A stretch of DNA of 64,000 nucleotides from Lacisediminihabitans profunda (GTDB lineage Bacteria > Actinomycetota > Actinomycetes > Actinomycetales > Microbacteriaceae), in assembly GCF_008040105.1 (NCBI RefSeq), contig NZ_VRMG01000005.1:558001-622000 (forward strand), written 5' to 3'. Positions within the stretch are counted from its first letter, which is position 1, and the number at the start of each line of letters is the position of its first letter. Positions 8,151 through 17,242 of the stretch are shown here, piece after piece. Made by a program: the position numbers and the translations under genes. Under the pieces are notes generated by a model, which did not search any database, was not told the DNA's origin, and worked only from the letters and a program-made list of their open reading frames with translations.

Positions 8151-8837
8151 CTAGAGCGAGTGCTGCGGCCCGTCGTTGGAGATGAGGATGCCGTCCTGGA
8201 TCGCGCGCTTGCGGAGCGCGACCTTCGTGCCGACGTCGATCCCGGCAACCCGGTACTTCTCGCGGATGCGCTTGAGGTACGACTTGGCGGTCTCCTCGGA
8301 GATGCCGAGCTGGTAGGCGACGGCCTTCACTGGCTCGCCGCCGCCGTAGAGCGCCATCACCCGGCGCTCCTGGGCGCTGAGCTTCGGGGCGCCGCCCACG
8401 TCGCTCGCGTTGAGGGCCAGGTCGAGCTCGGCCGACACGTACGACTCGCCCTTGGAGGCGGCCCGGATCGCCTCGACGATCATCTCGGCGTCCTCGCTCT
8501 TCACGAGGTAGCCGAGGGCGCCGGCGGCGAGCGCCTCCCGCACCACATTCGGCTCGGAGTAGGTGCTCATGAGCACCGTCTTGACTCCGGTGGTCTTGAG
8601 GGTGGAGATCTTGAGCGAGATCGGGATGTTGTCCTTGAGATCGAGGTCGAGAAGCACGACATCCACTGGGAACTCGGCGTGGGTGAGCAGGTCGGGCCAG
8701 GTCGACACGGCCGCGACCATGTTGATGTCGCTCGCGGCCCCGCGGATCCACTCGGTCAGCGCCCCAAGCAGCATCTTGTGGTCGTCGACGAGAGCGAGTC
8801 GAATTCGGTTGTCTATGTCCGGCACTGGTAATCCCAT
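8151..8837 (-). CDS. LuxR-type response regulator (receiver + HTH), last gene of signalling block
   Basis: A 228-residue response regulator. The receiver domain has the acidic pair in LALVDDHKML (~18-19), probable phospho-acceptor Asp64 in VVLLDLDL, MSTYSE and the Lys of YLVKSEDAE. The C-terminal HTH is LSAQERRVMALYGGGEPVKAVAYQLGISEETAKSYLKRI. The tail GTKVALRKRAIQDGILISND closely parallels that of the other response regulator at 11485-12192, so the pair are paralogues. It lies in a same-strand block with a histidine kinase and a kinase-like membrane protein. The stimulus is unknown. Confidence 0.85.
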   Translation of the reverse strand: MGLPVPDIDNRIRLALVDDHKMLLGALTEWIRGAASDINMVAAVSTWPDLLTHAEFPVDVVLLDLDLKDNIPISLKISTLKTTGVKTVLMSTYSEPNVVREALAAGALGYLVKSEDAEMIVEAIRAASKGESYVSAELDLALNASDVGGAPKLSAQERRVMALYGGGEPVKAVAYQLGISEETAKSYLKRIREKYRVAGIDVGTKVALRKRAIQDGILISNDGPQHSL

Positions 8838-8861
8838 CCTGTGAACTGCTTGGTGTGCATG

Positions 8862-10115
8862 CTATTGGTCTGCCGGGTTCGCTACGACGCACTCTATCTC
8901 GACCCGCAGGCTCGAGTTCTGCGTCGAATCGATGAAACGCCCCACCTTGCCGATCGCGTCCCAGGTCGCCGGGTCGACCCGGTTCCGGGAGACGCCGGTG
9001 GTGGTGATCACGAGCGGCACCGTGATCGTCTTCGAGCCCGGCTCCCGCGGAGCGGTGACGGGGCCCAGGGTCAGCTGCGCAGTCGGACTCGCCTTGCCCT
9101 GATCGTTGACGAGAAGCCACACCGCGGCGAGGAGTCCGTCCCGCTGCTGCGGGCCGAGCAGACCGGCCAGGCTGCCGCGGTCGGCGAGCGTGACCGACTT
9201 GCCCAGCTGCTCCGACTCCGTGATCGCGTGATACAGCCAGGTCTCCCGGCGGCCCTCGATGAGGTGAAGCCGCAGTTCCGTGGCGAGCGACGCCGCGATC
9301 GACGCCGTCTTCGGGCCGAGCGGGAGGGGGATCCGCCCGTTGGAGACGGAGTCGAGCAATTCCTCCGCGGCGAGGTCGAGTCTGGCGAGCTCCTCCGACG
9401 CGAGCATCCCCACGGCGAACCGCGGCGCGGACACCGTGCTCTGCACGAGCACCCGGTCGAGCTCGAGCTGAACTATGCGTCGGAATCGGCGGATCACGAA
9501 CACCCCGAAGAGGGCGGGCATCACGGCCACCGCCACGGCGATGATCTGCGCCGGTGTCGTCAGCGGGGTGAGCTTGGTGGTGAGCAGGATGGCGGCCACG
9601 AGGCAGAGCCCGAGCAGGGCCGCCGCGGCGAGGATCTCCCGAGCCCGCCGCAGGGTCAGCGCCGCCAGCAGGCCGAACCCGGCGGAGATGGATGCCGTGG
9701 CGAAGGTGCCGACGTCGTGCAGTGGCCAGATGGCGACCAGGTCGAGGCCGACGACGGCGGCGAGCGAGAGAAGGTAGGTGCCGAACATCCAGTTGGGCAT
9801 GCGTTCGCCCCGGGTCGAGATGGACACGGCCACCGCGATGATCGCGATCGCGTAGATGATCCACGCGGCGGCGACCGGCAGCACGTTGGGGTAGTCCTGG
9901 AGACGCAGCACGAACATGCCGACCCCGTACAGTCCCTGCAGCCCGGCGAGTGCCGTCGCCCCGATGCCGAGGTAACCCGTTCCGAGACTCGCCCCGCGCG
10001 CGCTCGCCTGGCGCATGGCCCGACCGGCCGTCGAACCGGCCGGTACCCCGCCGCGATTGCGCCTGCCGAGGATGATGCCGAGGGTGTTCTCCTCCGGCCG
10101 CGCGTACTCGCTCAC
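8862..10115 (-). CDS. Membrane protein, probable degenerate sensor-kinase-like partner
   Basis: A 417-residue protein with about six N-terminal hydrophobic helices (residues ~50-225), then a ~190-residue cytosolic part. That part begins with a helical stretch (LARLDLAAEELLDSVSNGR) where a DesK/NarX kinase would have its phospho-His helix, but the region shows no H-box His-Asp, no N-box Asn and no G-box DxGxG. It starts with GTG overlapping the kinase stop (GTGA), so it is translationally coupled to the true kinase upstream. It may be a non-catalytic sensor or a heterodimer partner. That role is inference, and the family is not recognised by name. Confidence 0.65.
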   Translation of the reverse strand: MSEYARPEENTLGIILGRRNRGGVPAGSTAGRAMRQASARGASLGTGYLGIGATALAGLQGLYGVGMFVLRLQDYPNVLPVAAAWIIYAIAIIAVAVSISTRGERMPNWMFGTYLLSLAAVVGLDLVAIWPLHDVGTFATASISAGFGLLAALTLRRAREILAAAALLGLCLVAAILLTTKLTPLTTPAQIIAVAVAVMPALFGVFVIRRFRRIVQLELDRVLVQSTVSAPRFAVGMLASEELARLDLAAEELLDSVSNGRIPLPLGPKTASIAASLATELRLHLIEGRRETWLYHAITESEQLGKSVTLADRGSLAGLLGPQQRDGLLAAVWLLVNDQGKASPTAQLTLGPVTAPREPGSKTITVPLVITTTGVSRNRVDPATWDAIGKVGRFIDSTQNSSLRVEIECVVANPADQ

Positions 10116-11290
10116 TTAGGCACCTCGAGGACGACGGTCGTTCCGGCCCCGGGTGACGAGAAGAGCCGCGCGTTGCCACCCACGTCCTTGAGCCTGCCGA
10201 CCACCGAGTCCTTGAAGCCGAGGCGTGCCTCGTCGATGTCCTTGAGATCGAAACCGACGCCCGCGTCGGTCACCATCGCCCGCACCGTGAATTCGTCGTC
10301 GGTGATGGTGACGTGGGCGTCGGTGACGCCGGAGTGCCTGCGCACGTTCTCGAGGCACTCGGCGAGTGCGAGCAGAAAGGCGTCGAGCACCTCGCTCGGC
10401 AGCAGCACCTGGCCGGTGCCGTGCCAGCTCACCTCGAGGCCCATGCGGCCGAACCGTTGCTTCACCGACTCCAGGGTGGTGCCGAGCGCGCTCTCCTCGA
10501 CCGGTTCGAGGTTGTAGACGCCCGACGACTGCGGAACGGGGCTCGCGCCCAGCCTCAGCTGACGGAGCAGTCGCGCATCCTCTCCCGCCTGCTGCTGCAG
10601 GGCAGAGGCGGCGACTCCGACCCCCGAGTGGGCGAGCAGGGTGAGCGTGGCGAGCACGGTGTCGTGCAGCAGGCGCGCGCCCTGGCGACGCTGGGCCTCG
10701 GTCTCGCTGGCCTGGCGCTCCGCGCGATGAGCGCGGCCGATGCTGTAGATGCGGCGGGCCGCTCGGGGCACGCTCGCACCGAGCCAGTAGCCGAACACCG
10801 TGGCGAGCAGCCAGCCCAGCAGGATCGCGGCGAGCTCGGGCGAGAAGAAGTTCGGGGCATCGATGAGTAGCCCGGAGAGGGTGGCCGTGGCCACGAACGA
10901 CAGCACGAGCAGGCCGAGGCGTCCGATGCCGTTGACCAGCACGATCGCGAACGAGGCGATCGCGCCGGCGGCGAGCGGCACGATGGCCGTTCCGATCGAC
11001 GCCGCGGGCGGCGCGCCGATCTGCAGTTGCACGACGATCAGGATCGCGAGCCCCGAGGCCACGCCGAGCAGCACCCAGACGACTGACTGGTTCACGCCGA
11101 CTCGGTACTGGCAGAGCGCGAGCAGCAGGAAGAACGGCACCACCGCGATGTAGGTGGGCAGATCCAGGATTCCGGGAACGCTGAAGCACAGCAGGGCGAC
11201 TGCGGTCGAGCCAAGGCCGATTGCCCGAGCGGCACGCTGTAAAAGGCGATCGCGCTCTTTGGCGATGAGTTCCACGTAAGCAATAGTCAC
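10112..11290 (-). CDS. Membrane sensor histidine kinase, HisKA_3 (DesK/NarX) type
   Basis: A 392-residue kinase with 6 hydrophobic helices (residues ~25-170), a linker coiled coil (~180-205), then the H-box LLHDTVLATLTLL with phospho-acceptor His209. The ATPase domain shows the N-box LAECLENVRRHSG, G1 TDAGVGFDL and the late PGAGTTVVLEVP. It should phosphorylate one or both of the neighbouring LuxR-type regulators. The GTG at 11290 is preferred because an AGG-containing site precedes it; in-frame sequence further upstream is antisense of the neighbouring region, and GTG at 11275 is an alternative. Its stop overlaps the next gene's start (GTGA). Confidence 0.88.
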   Translation of the reverse strand: MTIAYVELIAKERDRLLQRAARAIGLGSTAVALLCFSVPGILDLPTYIAVVPFFLLLALCQYRVGVNQSVVWVLLGVASGLAILIVVQLQIGAPPAASIGTAIVPLAAGAIASFAIVLVNGIGRLGLLVLSFVATATLSGLLIDAPNFFSPELAAILLGWLLATVFGYWLGASVPRAARRIYSIGRAHRAERQASETEAQRRQGARLLHDTVLATLTLLAHSGVGVAASALQQQAGEDARLLRQLRLGASPVPQSSGVYNLEPVEESALGTTLESVKQRFGRMGLEVSWHGTGQVLLPSEVLDAFLLALAECLENVRRHSGVTDAHVTITDDEFTVRAMVTDAGVGFDLKDIDEARLGFKDSVVGRLKDVGGNARLFSSPGAGTTVVLEVPK

Positions 11291-11484
11291 ACACTGGCAC
11301 CTAAAGTGGGGGTTAGACACCGCTCGGCACGGCACGCAGATCGCGCTACTTTTGCCTAAGTAACAAGTAAGGAACAAGAGGGGCTCAGCCGAGACATCGG
11401 ACACCACGGTCACAGCCAGACCGTCCCGGGGGATGCGCCGGGGGGAGCCGCGGGAGACCGTGGCCCCCTCGAGCCGGCATCCGG
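11291..11484 (-). other. Gap between response regulator 2 and the kinase, probable internal promoter
   Basis: This 194-bp spacer contains an A/T-richer stretch (about 11345-11382, with repeated AAGTAA/CAAG words) that is unusual in this GC-rich DNA. It may carry a promoter for the kinase, membrane protein and regulator genes. No gene is seen. Confidence 0.3.
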
Positions 11485-12192
11485 CTACTCCGGGGTGAGC
11501 CAGCCTTCGCGGATTCCGTGGCGGCGGAGCAGGATCTTGGTGCCGAGATCCACGCCGATCTCGCGGTATTTCCTGCGCCCGCGCTTGATGTAGGACTTGA
11601 CAGTCTCTTCCGTGGTCCCCATGTCGCTCGCGACCTCGCGGATGGACCGGCCGGAGGCGTAGAGAGTGAGGGCCAGGTGCTCCTGCTTGCCGAGGCCCGG
11701 GTCGTCCGAGGTGGAGATCTCGGCGAGGGCACCGGTGAGGTGCGAATTGCGGAACTGCTTGCCGTCCGCTGCCGAGCGGATGGCGGCGATGAGCTCGTCG
11801 GCGGATTCGGTCTTCGGCACGAAGGCGAGGGCACCGGCCCTGATGGCGCCCTGGATGGACGACGAATCGGCGTGCCGGCTCATCACCACCGTTCGGGTGC
11901 CGGCGGCGCTGAGGGCGCGCACCTTGGTTCCGATGGCGATGCTGTCGTCGAGGTTGAGGTCGAGCACCGTGACGTCGGTGGGGAAGGCGGGATGGGACAG
12001 CAGTCCGGACCAGGTCGACTCGCTGATGACCACCGTGATGCCGAGCCGGCGGGCGGCGATGTGCGCGGCGATCCCGTCCACCACCAGCCGGTGGTCGTCG
12101 ACGATGGCGACACTGATGGCGGAGGGCACTTCCCGCCTGGTCGTGACAGCCAACGCTTCCTCCCGGCGGTCCGTGTGATCGGGTAATGCCAC
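11485..12192 (-). CDS. LuxR-type response regulator, first gene of signalling block
   Basis: A 235-residue response regulator. The receiver shows VAIVDDHRLVVDG (acidic pair ~32-33), probable phospho-acceptor Asp78 in VTVLDLNLDD, VVMSRHAD (switch Ser) and Lys in VPKTESADE. The HTH is LALTLYASGRSIREVASDMG, then TTEETVKSYIKRGRRKYREIG, followed by GTKILLRRHGIREGWL as in its paralogue at 8151-8837. It starts with GTG at 12192; GTG codons slightly downstream are possible. It lies 194 bp upstream of the histidine kinase on the same strand. Confidence 0.85.
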   Translation of the reverse strand: MALPDHTDRREEALAVTTRREVPSAISVAIVDDHRLVVDGIAAHIAARRLGITVVISESTWSGLLSHPAFPTDVTVLDLNLDDSIAIGTKVRALSAAGTRTVVMSRHADSSSIQGAIRAGALAFVPKTESADELIAAIRSAADGKQFRNSHLTGALAEISTSDDPGLGKQEHLALTLYASGRSIREVASDMGTTEETVKSYIKRGRRKYREIGVDLGTKILLRRHGIREGWLTPE

Positions 12193-12248
12193 AGACCGCT
12201 CTGTACACCGAGCATAGTCAAGGTGATAGGAACTCGCTTGTACCCCGT

Positions 12249-13454
12249 TCAGGAGGCGAGCAGCCGCGCGACTTCCGTTCCGACGAGGTCGTCTTCGATG
12301 AGGAAGCCGTCGTGCCCGAATTCGGAGTGGATGACGACGGCCGTGCCGCCGTCGATGTTGTTGGTGAGACGGCTCGCGATCGCCACCTGGTCGGCCACGG
12401 GGAAGAGCCGATCGCTGTCGATGCCCAGCACGAGGCTCTTCGCGGTGACCGCGGCCAGTGCCGCGGCGCTGCCTCCGCGGTCGCGCCCGATGTCGTGCGA
12501 GTTCATCGCCTGCACGAGAAGGATGTAGCTGTTGGCGTCGAAGCGACGGGTGAACTTGTTGCCGTGGAAGTCGAGGTAGCTCTCCACCGCGAACTTACCC
12601 TCGGCGCCGAGCGGACTGATGCTTGACTGCCAGCTGCGTTGGAACCGGTCGTTGAGCTCGGTGGGGGAGCGGTAATTGAGAAGCGCCATGCGCCGGGCGA
12701 GCGCCAGGCCACGGTACGGGCCATCGCCGTCCGCCGCCTCGTAGTATTCGCCATCCGCGAAACCGGGGTCCATGTGGATCGCCTCGATCTGCACCGAGTT
12801 GAGCGCGATCTGGTCGGCGCTGCTCAGGATGGGGGCGGCGATGATCGCCACTCGCTCGAGCCGATCCGGATGCCCGATCGCCCACTCGAGGGACTGCATG
12901 CCGCCCATCGACCCGCCGATCACCGCCGCCCACCGGTCGATGCCGATCGCGTCGGAGAAGGCGACCTGGGCCGCGACCTGGTCGCGGATGGTGAGGTAGG
13001 GGAAACGAGGTCCCCATTCGCGGCCGTCCGGGGCGAGGGACGCCGGGCCGGTGCTGCCCTGGCAGCCGCCGAGCATGTTGGGGGCGACGACATGCCAGCG
13101 GTCGGTGTCGATGTACTTGCCCGGACCGATGATGCCGGACCACCACCCAGCGGTGGGGTGGCCGTGGCCGGGGGCGCCGAGCACATGGCTGTCTCCGGTG
13201 AGGGCGTGCAGCACGAGGATCGCATTGCTGCGGTCGGCGTTGAGTTCACCCCAGGTCTCGTAGGCGATCCTGGCGAACGGCAGAGATCCGCCGCGCTCGA
13301 GCTTCTGCTCGCCGATCGACACGAACTGGCGATCGCCGGGCGCGTCGCCCTCGCGCCAGGCCCCGGTCGCCGACGGCTTGCCGATGATGGCCCTCACGTT
13401 GGCCTCGGTGACGAAGCTCGATGGGACCGTGTCCTCGGGTGTCTGCCAATCCAT
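12249..13454 (-). CDS. metX: Homoserine O-acetyltransferase
   Basis: A 401-residue alpha/beta-hydrolase of the MetX family that acetylates L-homoserine with acetyl-CoA, the first committed step of methionine synthesis. Visible are the family blocks LVLHALTGDSHV, PNMLGGCQGSTGPAS, the nucleophile elbow VIGGSMGGMQSLEWA, the catalytic Asp in LGIDSDRLFP and the catalytic His in EFGHDGFL near the C-terminus. Length is standard (~370-400). It sits downstream of metY on the same strand, separated by a strong hairpin, so it may have its own promoter. Together they give the O-acetylhomoserine sulfhydrylation route. Confidence 0.93.
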   Translation of the reverse strand: MDWQTPEDTVPSSFVTEANVRAIIGKPSATGAWREGDAPGDRQFVSIGEQKLERGGSLPFARIAYETWGELNADRSNAILVLHALTGDSHVLGAPGHGHPTAGWWSGIIGPGKYIDTDRWHVVAPNMLGGCQGSTGPASLAPDGREWGPRFPYLTIRDQVAAQVAFSDAIGIDRWAAVIGGSMGGMQSLEWAIGHPDRLERVAIIAAPILSSADQIALNSVQIEAIHMDPGFADGEYYEAADGDGPYRGLALARRMALLNYRSPTELNDRFQRSWQSSISPLGAEGKFAVESYLDFHGNKFTRRFDANSYILLVQAMNSHDIGRDRGGSAAALAAVTAKSLVLGIDSDRLFPVADQVAIASRLTNNIDGGTAVVIHSEFGHDGFLIEDDLVGTEVARLLAS

Positions 13455-13480
13455 GTCTAGGCAAGTATCCCCAATAGCGC

Positions 13481-13514
13481 GGGGCCCGATGTCATTGTTA
13501 CGACATCGGGCCCC
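13481..13514 (-). terminator. Hairpin terminator between metY and metX
   Basis: A perfect 13-bp stem, GGGGCCCGATGTC (13481-13493) with its complement (13502-13514), and an 8-nt AT-rich loop, just past the metY stop. There is no U-tract, as is common for actinobacterial I-shaped terminators. It may fully or partly separate metY and metX transcription. Confidence 0.75.
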
Positions 13515-13540
13515 GGCAGGGCGGGCGCGTGGCCCCTCGG

Positions 13541-14869
13541 TCAGGCGATCTGGGAGGAACTCGTCGCGGTCCGTGCCGCGGCGAATCCGGCGCTCAGATC
13601 GGCGATGATGTCGTCGATGTTCTCGAGGCCGACCGACAGGCGCACGAGGCCCGGGGTGACGCCCGAGGTGAGCTGCTGCTCCGGGGTGAGCTGCGAGTGG
13701 GTGGTGGACGCCGGGTGGATGATGAGGCTGCGCACATCACCGATGTTGGCGAGGTGGCTGAACAGCGTCACGCTGTTGACGAGGGCGCGGCCGGCCTCCA
13801 CCCCACCCTTGAGCTCGAACGACAGAACGGCACCGACGCCCTTGGGGGCGTACTCGTTGGCCTTGGCGTACCACGGGCTCGATGGCAGTCCCGAGTAGTT
13901 GACCGAGGCCACGTCCGGGTGGTCTTCCAGCCACTCGGCGACGGTCTGCGCGTTCTCCACGTGACGCTCGATGCGGAGGCTGAGCGTCTCGATGCCCTGG
14001 ATCAGCTGCCACGCGCTCGCCGGGGCGATGGCGGAGCCGAGGTCGCGCAGCAGCTGCACGCGCGCCTTGATGATGTACGCGATTCCGTCGCCGAGCACCG
14101 TCGTGTAGCTCGCGCCGTGGTACGAGGGGTCCGGCTCGGTGAGGCCCGGGAACTTCTCCACGTTCTTCGACCACTCGAACTTTCCGCCGTCGACGATCAC
14201 GCCGCCGATGACCGCACCGTGGCCGCCGAGGAACTTGGTGGCCGAGTGCACGATGATGTCCGCGCCATGCTCGAACGGACGGATCAGGTAGGGGGTGGCG
14301 ATCGTGTTGTCCACGATCAGCGGCACGCCGGCGCCATGGGCGATGTCGGCGACGAGCCGGATGTCGAGGATGTTGACCTTGGGGTTGCCGATGGTCTCCG
14401 CGAAGAAGAGCTTCGTGTTCGGACGAACGGCGCGCGCCCACTCGTCGGCGTCATCCTGGTTCTCCACGAAGGTGGTCTCGATGCCCAGCTTGGCGAGGGT
14501 GTACTTGAAGAGGTTGTACGTTCCGCCATAGATCGACGAGGACGAGACGATGTGGTCGCCGGCCTGGGCGATGTTGAGCACCGCGAAGACCTCGGCGGCC
14601 TGGCCGGAGGAGACGAGGAGGGCCGCGGTGCCTCCCTCGAGCGCCGCGACGCGCTCCTCGACGACGGCCTGGGTGGGGTTCTGGATGCGGGTGTAGATGT
14701 TGCCGAACTCGGCGAGGGCGAAGAGGTTCTGGGCGTGCTCCGCGCTGTTGAACACGTAGGAGGTGGTCTGGTAGATCGGCGTGGCGCGAGCATTGGTGGT
14801 CGGGTCCGGCGAGGCTCCCGAGTGGATCTGCTTGGTCTCGAACTTCCAGTCGGCGGCGTTGTCGCTCAT
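13541..14869 (-). CDS. metY: O-acetylhomoserine sulfhydrylase
   Basis: A 442-residue PLP enzyme of the Cys/Met metabolism family (MetY) making homocysteine from O-acetylhomoserine and sulfide. Signatures include [63 protein letters not shown] and the PLP-Lys block [15 protein letters not shown]. The length matches long MetY proteins rather than MetB/MetZ (~380-400). The ATG at 14869 has an AGGAG site 8 nt upstream. No known SAM riboswitch consensus could be recognised in the upstream 170 bp. Confidence 0.93.
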   Translation of the reverse strand: MSDNAADWKFETKQIHSGASPDPTTNARATPIYQTTSYVFNSAEHAQNLFALAEFGNIYTRIQNPTQAVVEERVAALEGGTAALLVSSGQAAEVFAVLNIAQAGDHIVSSSSIYGGTYNLFKYTLAKLGIETTFVENQDDADEWARAVRPNTKLFFAETIGNPKVNILDIRLVADIAHGAGVPLIVDNTIATPYLIRPFEHGADIIVHSATKFLGGHGAVIGGVIVDGGKFEWSKNVEKFPGLTEPDPSYHGASYTTVLGDGIAYIIKARVQLLRDLGSAIAPASAWQLIQGIETLSLRIERHVENAQTVAEWLEDHPDVASVNYSGLPSSPWYAKANEYAPKGVGAVLSFELKGGVEAGRALVNSVTLFSHLANIGDVRSLIIHPASTTHSQLTPEQQLTSGVTPGLVRLSVGLENIDDIIADLSAGFAAARTATSSSQIA

Positions 14870-15016
14870 GTCGGGTGCTCCTTGGTCGGTGTGCGGCGCT
14901 GGTCGCGATTCTCTGGCAAACAAACGCCTCGTGGCATGCAGCCTAGGAAGCATGGCTGGGAGACGGCAATGGGCGCGACACACGGCGTAATGATTTCGGC
15001 CGACCGAATTGTTCGA

Positions 15017-15044
15017 CGCGACTAGTCGTGCGAGAGTAGTCGCG
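15017..15044 (+). promoter_or_regulatory. Inverted repeat upstream of the padR-type gene (probable operator)
   Basis: CGCGACTA (15017-15024) and TAGTCGCG (15037-15044) form a perfect 8-bp inverted repeat with a 12-bp spacer, abutting the GTG start at 15044. Position suggests autorepression by the PadR protein. Confidence 0.5.
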
Positions 15045-15616
15045 TGTCATCCATCCGCCTCTTCATCCTGGGCTCGCTCGCGCAGCGCGGACCCATGCAC
15101 GGGCACGCCCTGCTCCTGCTCGCCGAGGAGGAACACATCGACGAATGGACAGACTTCGCGGCGAGCGCCGTCTACGGGGCCATGAAACGCCTCGCGGCCG
15201 AGGGGCTCATCGAGGGCGAGCGGCTGGAGAAGCAGGGGAACTACCCGGAGCGGCAGGTCTACCGCATCACGGTCGACGGGGTCCGGGCACTCGACCAGCT
15301 CCGGCTGCACGGGCTCACCGAGATCGTGATCAAACCCGACCCCCTCGACCTCGCCCTCGCACGGCTCGACCCGGAGCGGCTCGATCGGCTGCCGGCGCTG
15401 ATCGAAGAACGCCTCGGTCGCCTGCGCGCCACCGCCGAGACGAACGAGGCGCACCTCGAGTCCATCAGGCAGCACCTCACCCTCGCCGAAACCTGGTCCA
15501 TGCGGCATCAGCTCTCCCGCTGGCGCGGAGAGATCGCCTGGCACGAACAGCTCCTCGCAGCACTACCCGACATCATCGCGGACGAACTGTCCAGAAGGGA
15601 CGCCCCTCATGAGTGA
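15044..15616 (+). CDS. PadR-family transcriptional regulator
   Basis: A 190-residue regulator. The N-terminal winged helix begins IRLFILGSLAQRGPMHGHAL and continues with SAVYGAMKRLAAEGLIEGER and YRITVDGVRAL (residues ~1-85), as in PadR_N. The C-terminal half is helical (Vir_act_alpha_C-like), with RLGRLRATAETNEAHLESI, and serves dimerisation. It overlaps the start of an MFS drug exporter by 8 bp, the standard PadR-exporter arrangement, so it most likely represses this operon in response to an exporter substrate. Confidence 0.88.
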   Translation: MSSIRLFILGSLAQRGPMHGHALLLLAEEEHIDEWTDFAASAVYGAMKRLAAEGLIEGERLEKQGNYPERQVYRITVDGVRALDQLRLHGLTEIVIKPDPLDLALARLDPERLDRLPALIEERLGRLRATAETNEAHLESIRQHLTLAETWSMRHQLSRWRGEIAWHEQLLAALPDIIADELSRRDAPHE

Positions 15617-17126
15617 GACCGCCGCGGCCGGGGCTCCGGCCCTGGCCGTCGCCCCCCGCCGAGCCTGGCAGGCCCTCGGCGTGCTCCTGATCGGGATGTT
15701 CATGTCCCTGCTCGACGCCACGATCGTGAACGTGGCCCTGCCGACCATCCGCACGAGCCTCGACGCGAACGAGGCGACCCTGTCCTGGATCATCTCCGGG
15801 TACGCCCTCGCCTTCGGACTCGTGCTCATCCCGGCCGGCCGCCTCGGCGACCGGTTCGGCCACAAGTGGATCTTCTTCACCGGTCTCGCCCTCTTCACCG
15901 CCGCGAGCCTCGCCTGCGGCCTCGCGCAGGACAGCACCCAACTCGTCGTCGCGCGGGTGATCCAGGGCCTCGCCGGGGGAATCTACCTCCCGGCCGTGAC
16001 GGCGTTCATCCAGTTGCTCTTCCCGCCGCGAGTCCGAGGCAAGGCCTTCGCCATCATGGGCGCGGTCATCGGTGTCTCCTCGGCTCTCGGGCCGATCGTC
16101 GGCGGCCTGCTCATCCAGGCCTTCGGCGAGAAGGAGGGCTGGCGATACGTCTTCGACGTCAACCTGCCGATCGGCATCATCGCCCTTGTCGCGGCCGCCT
16201 TCCTGCTGCCGCGGGGCGCCGCGGGCACGAGGAGCTCCGGCGGGGGCGACTGGATCGGCCTGCTGCTTCTCGCCGGCGGCCTAGTGGCCATCCTCGTGCC
16301 GCTCATCGAGGGGCAGACCGTGGGCTGGAAGCCCTGGACGTTCATCTCGCTCGGTGGTGGAGTGGCGCTGATCGTGCTCTTCGCGTTCTGGGAGGTCTTC
16401 TACACGAAACGGGGCAAGAGCCCCCTCGTACCACCGCACCTCTACAGCCACCCGGCGTTCACGGGAGGCACCATCCTCGCCCTCGTCTATTTCGCGGCCT
16501 TCACGAGCATCTTCTTCTCCATCTCGATCCTCTGGCAGTCCGGGCTCGGGCACACGGCGCTCGAGTCTGGCCTCGTCTCCATCCCGTTCGCGATCGGCAG
16601 CATCGTCGGCGCCTCGCAGAGCAACCGGTTCGCGGCACGGCTCGGCCGCACGGTGCTGGTGATCGGGGTCGGGATGCTGACCGTCGGCCTGGCCGCGGTG
16701 TGGATCATCCTGCTCACCGTTCCGGCCGCGGATCTGACCAACTGGGCGCTGCTGCTGCCGCTCCTCGTCGCCGGGGTGGGAAGCGGCCTGTTCATCGCGC
16801 CGAACGCGCAGTTCATCGTCGCGACGGTCGACCCGCAGGAGGCCGGCGCCGCGAGCGGAGTGATCGGCACGATGCAGCGGCTCGGCAGCGCGATCGGGAT
16901 CGCGGTGATCGGCAGCGTCTTGTTCGGCACCCTCGTGATCGAGAAGCCCACCTTCACGGGTCGTCCGAGCGCCGCCGAGATCAAGGCCGCCGTGGCCCAG
17001 AACGTGGCCATCGGTTTCACCGCCAGCGCCGCCTCGGCGATCGCGCTGAGTGCGCTGTTCGCCCTCGTCGCGTTCAGTCTCGTCTTCGCCCTGCCGAAGC
17101 GGGTCAACCGCGGCTTCGCGGAGTAG
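15609..17126 (+). CDS. MFS drug exporter, DHA2 (EmrB/QacA) family
   Basis: A 505-residue, probably 14-helix major facilitator. Features include LLDATIVNVALPTIRTSLDA in helix 1 (the D-x-T-I-V-N-V-A-L-P motif of the DHA2 group), SWIISGYALAFG, motif A GRLGDRFGHKWIF and motif C-like IGVSSALGPIVGGLL. It is a proton-coupled multidrug or small-molecule exporter; the substrate is unknown. It is translationally coupled to the PadR regulator by an 8-bp overlap. Confidence 0.9.
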   Translation: MSETAAAGAPALAVAPRRAWQALGVLLIGMFMSLLDATIVNVALPTIRTSLDANEATLSWIISGYALAFGLVLIPAGRLGDRFGHKWIFFTGLALFTAASLACGLAQDSTQLVVARVIQGLAGGIYLPAVTAFIQLLFPPRVRGKAFAIMGAVIGVSSALGPIVGGLLIQAFGEKEGWRYVFDVNLPIGIIALVAAAFLLPRGAAGTRSSGGGDWIGLLLLAGGLVAILVPLIEGQTVGWKPWTFISLGGGVALIVLFAFWEVFYTKRGKSPLVPPHLYSHPAFTGGTILALVYFAAFTSIFFSISILWQSGLGHTALESGLVSIPFAIGSIVGASQSNRFAARLGRTVLVIGVGMLTVGLAAVWIILLTVPAADLTNWALLLPLLVAGVGSGLFIAPNAQFIVATVDPQEAGAASGVIGTMQRLGSAIGIAVIGSVLFGTLVIEKPTFTGRPSAAEIKAAVAQNVAIGFTASAASAIALSALFALVAFSLVFALPKRVNRGFAE

Positions 17127-17209
17127 CGGCTACCGGCTGCGCCGCGACCCGGTGGGGTCTGTGCCGTGCGGCAGTCGGGGCGGTCGTCACCCGAGAACCC
17201 CAGCCGCGC

Positions 17210-17215
17210 TACGGT
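17210..17215 (+). promoter_or_regulatory. Possible -10 box for the SDR gene
   Basis: TACGGT, 27 nt before the GTG at 17243. A GAGGGAG ribosome site lies in the short leader. No -35 is obvious. Confidence 0.25.
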
Positions 17216-17242
17216 TGAGACGAACCGACCGAGGGAGTGGAT

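Noticed and set aside
7984-10179. 731-codon minus-strand open frame over the signalling block
   Set aside because: It is an out-of-frame shadow of the response regulator and membrane protein; no domain and low-complexity Arg/Pro/Gly content.
10116-11300. 394-codon second frame over the histidine kinase
   Set aside because: Shadow frame of the kinase with Arg-rich, domain-free sequence.
14870-15043. SAM riboswitch upstream of metY
   Set aside because: No SAM-I, SAM-II or SAM-IV core consensus could be recognised. The inverted repeat present belongs to the divergent PadR gene.
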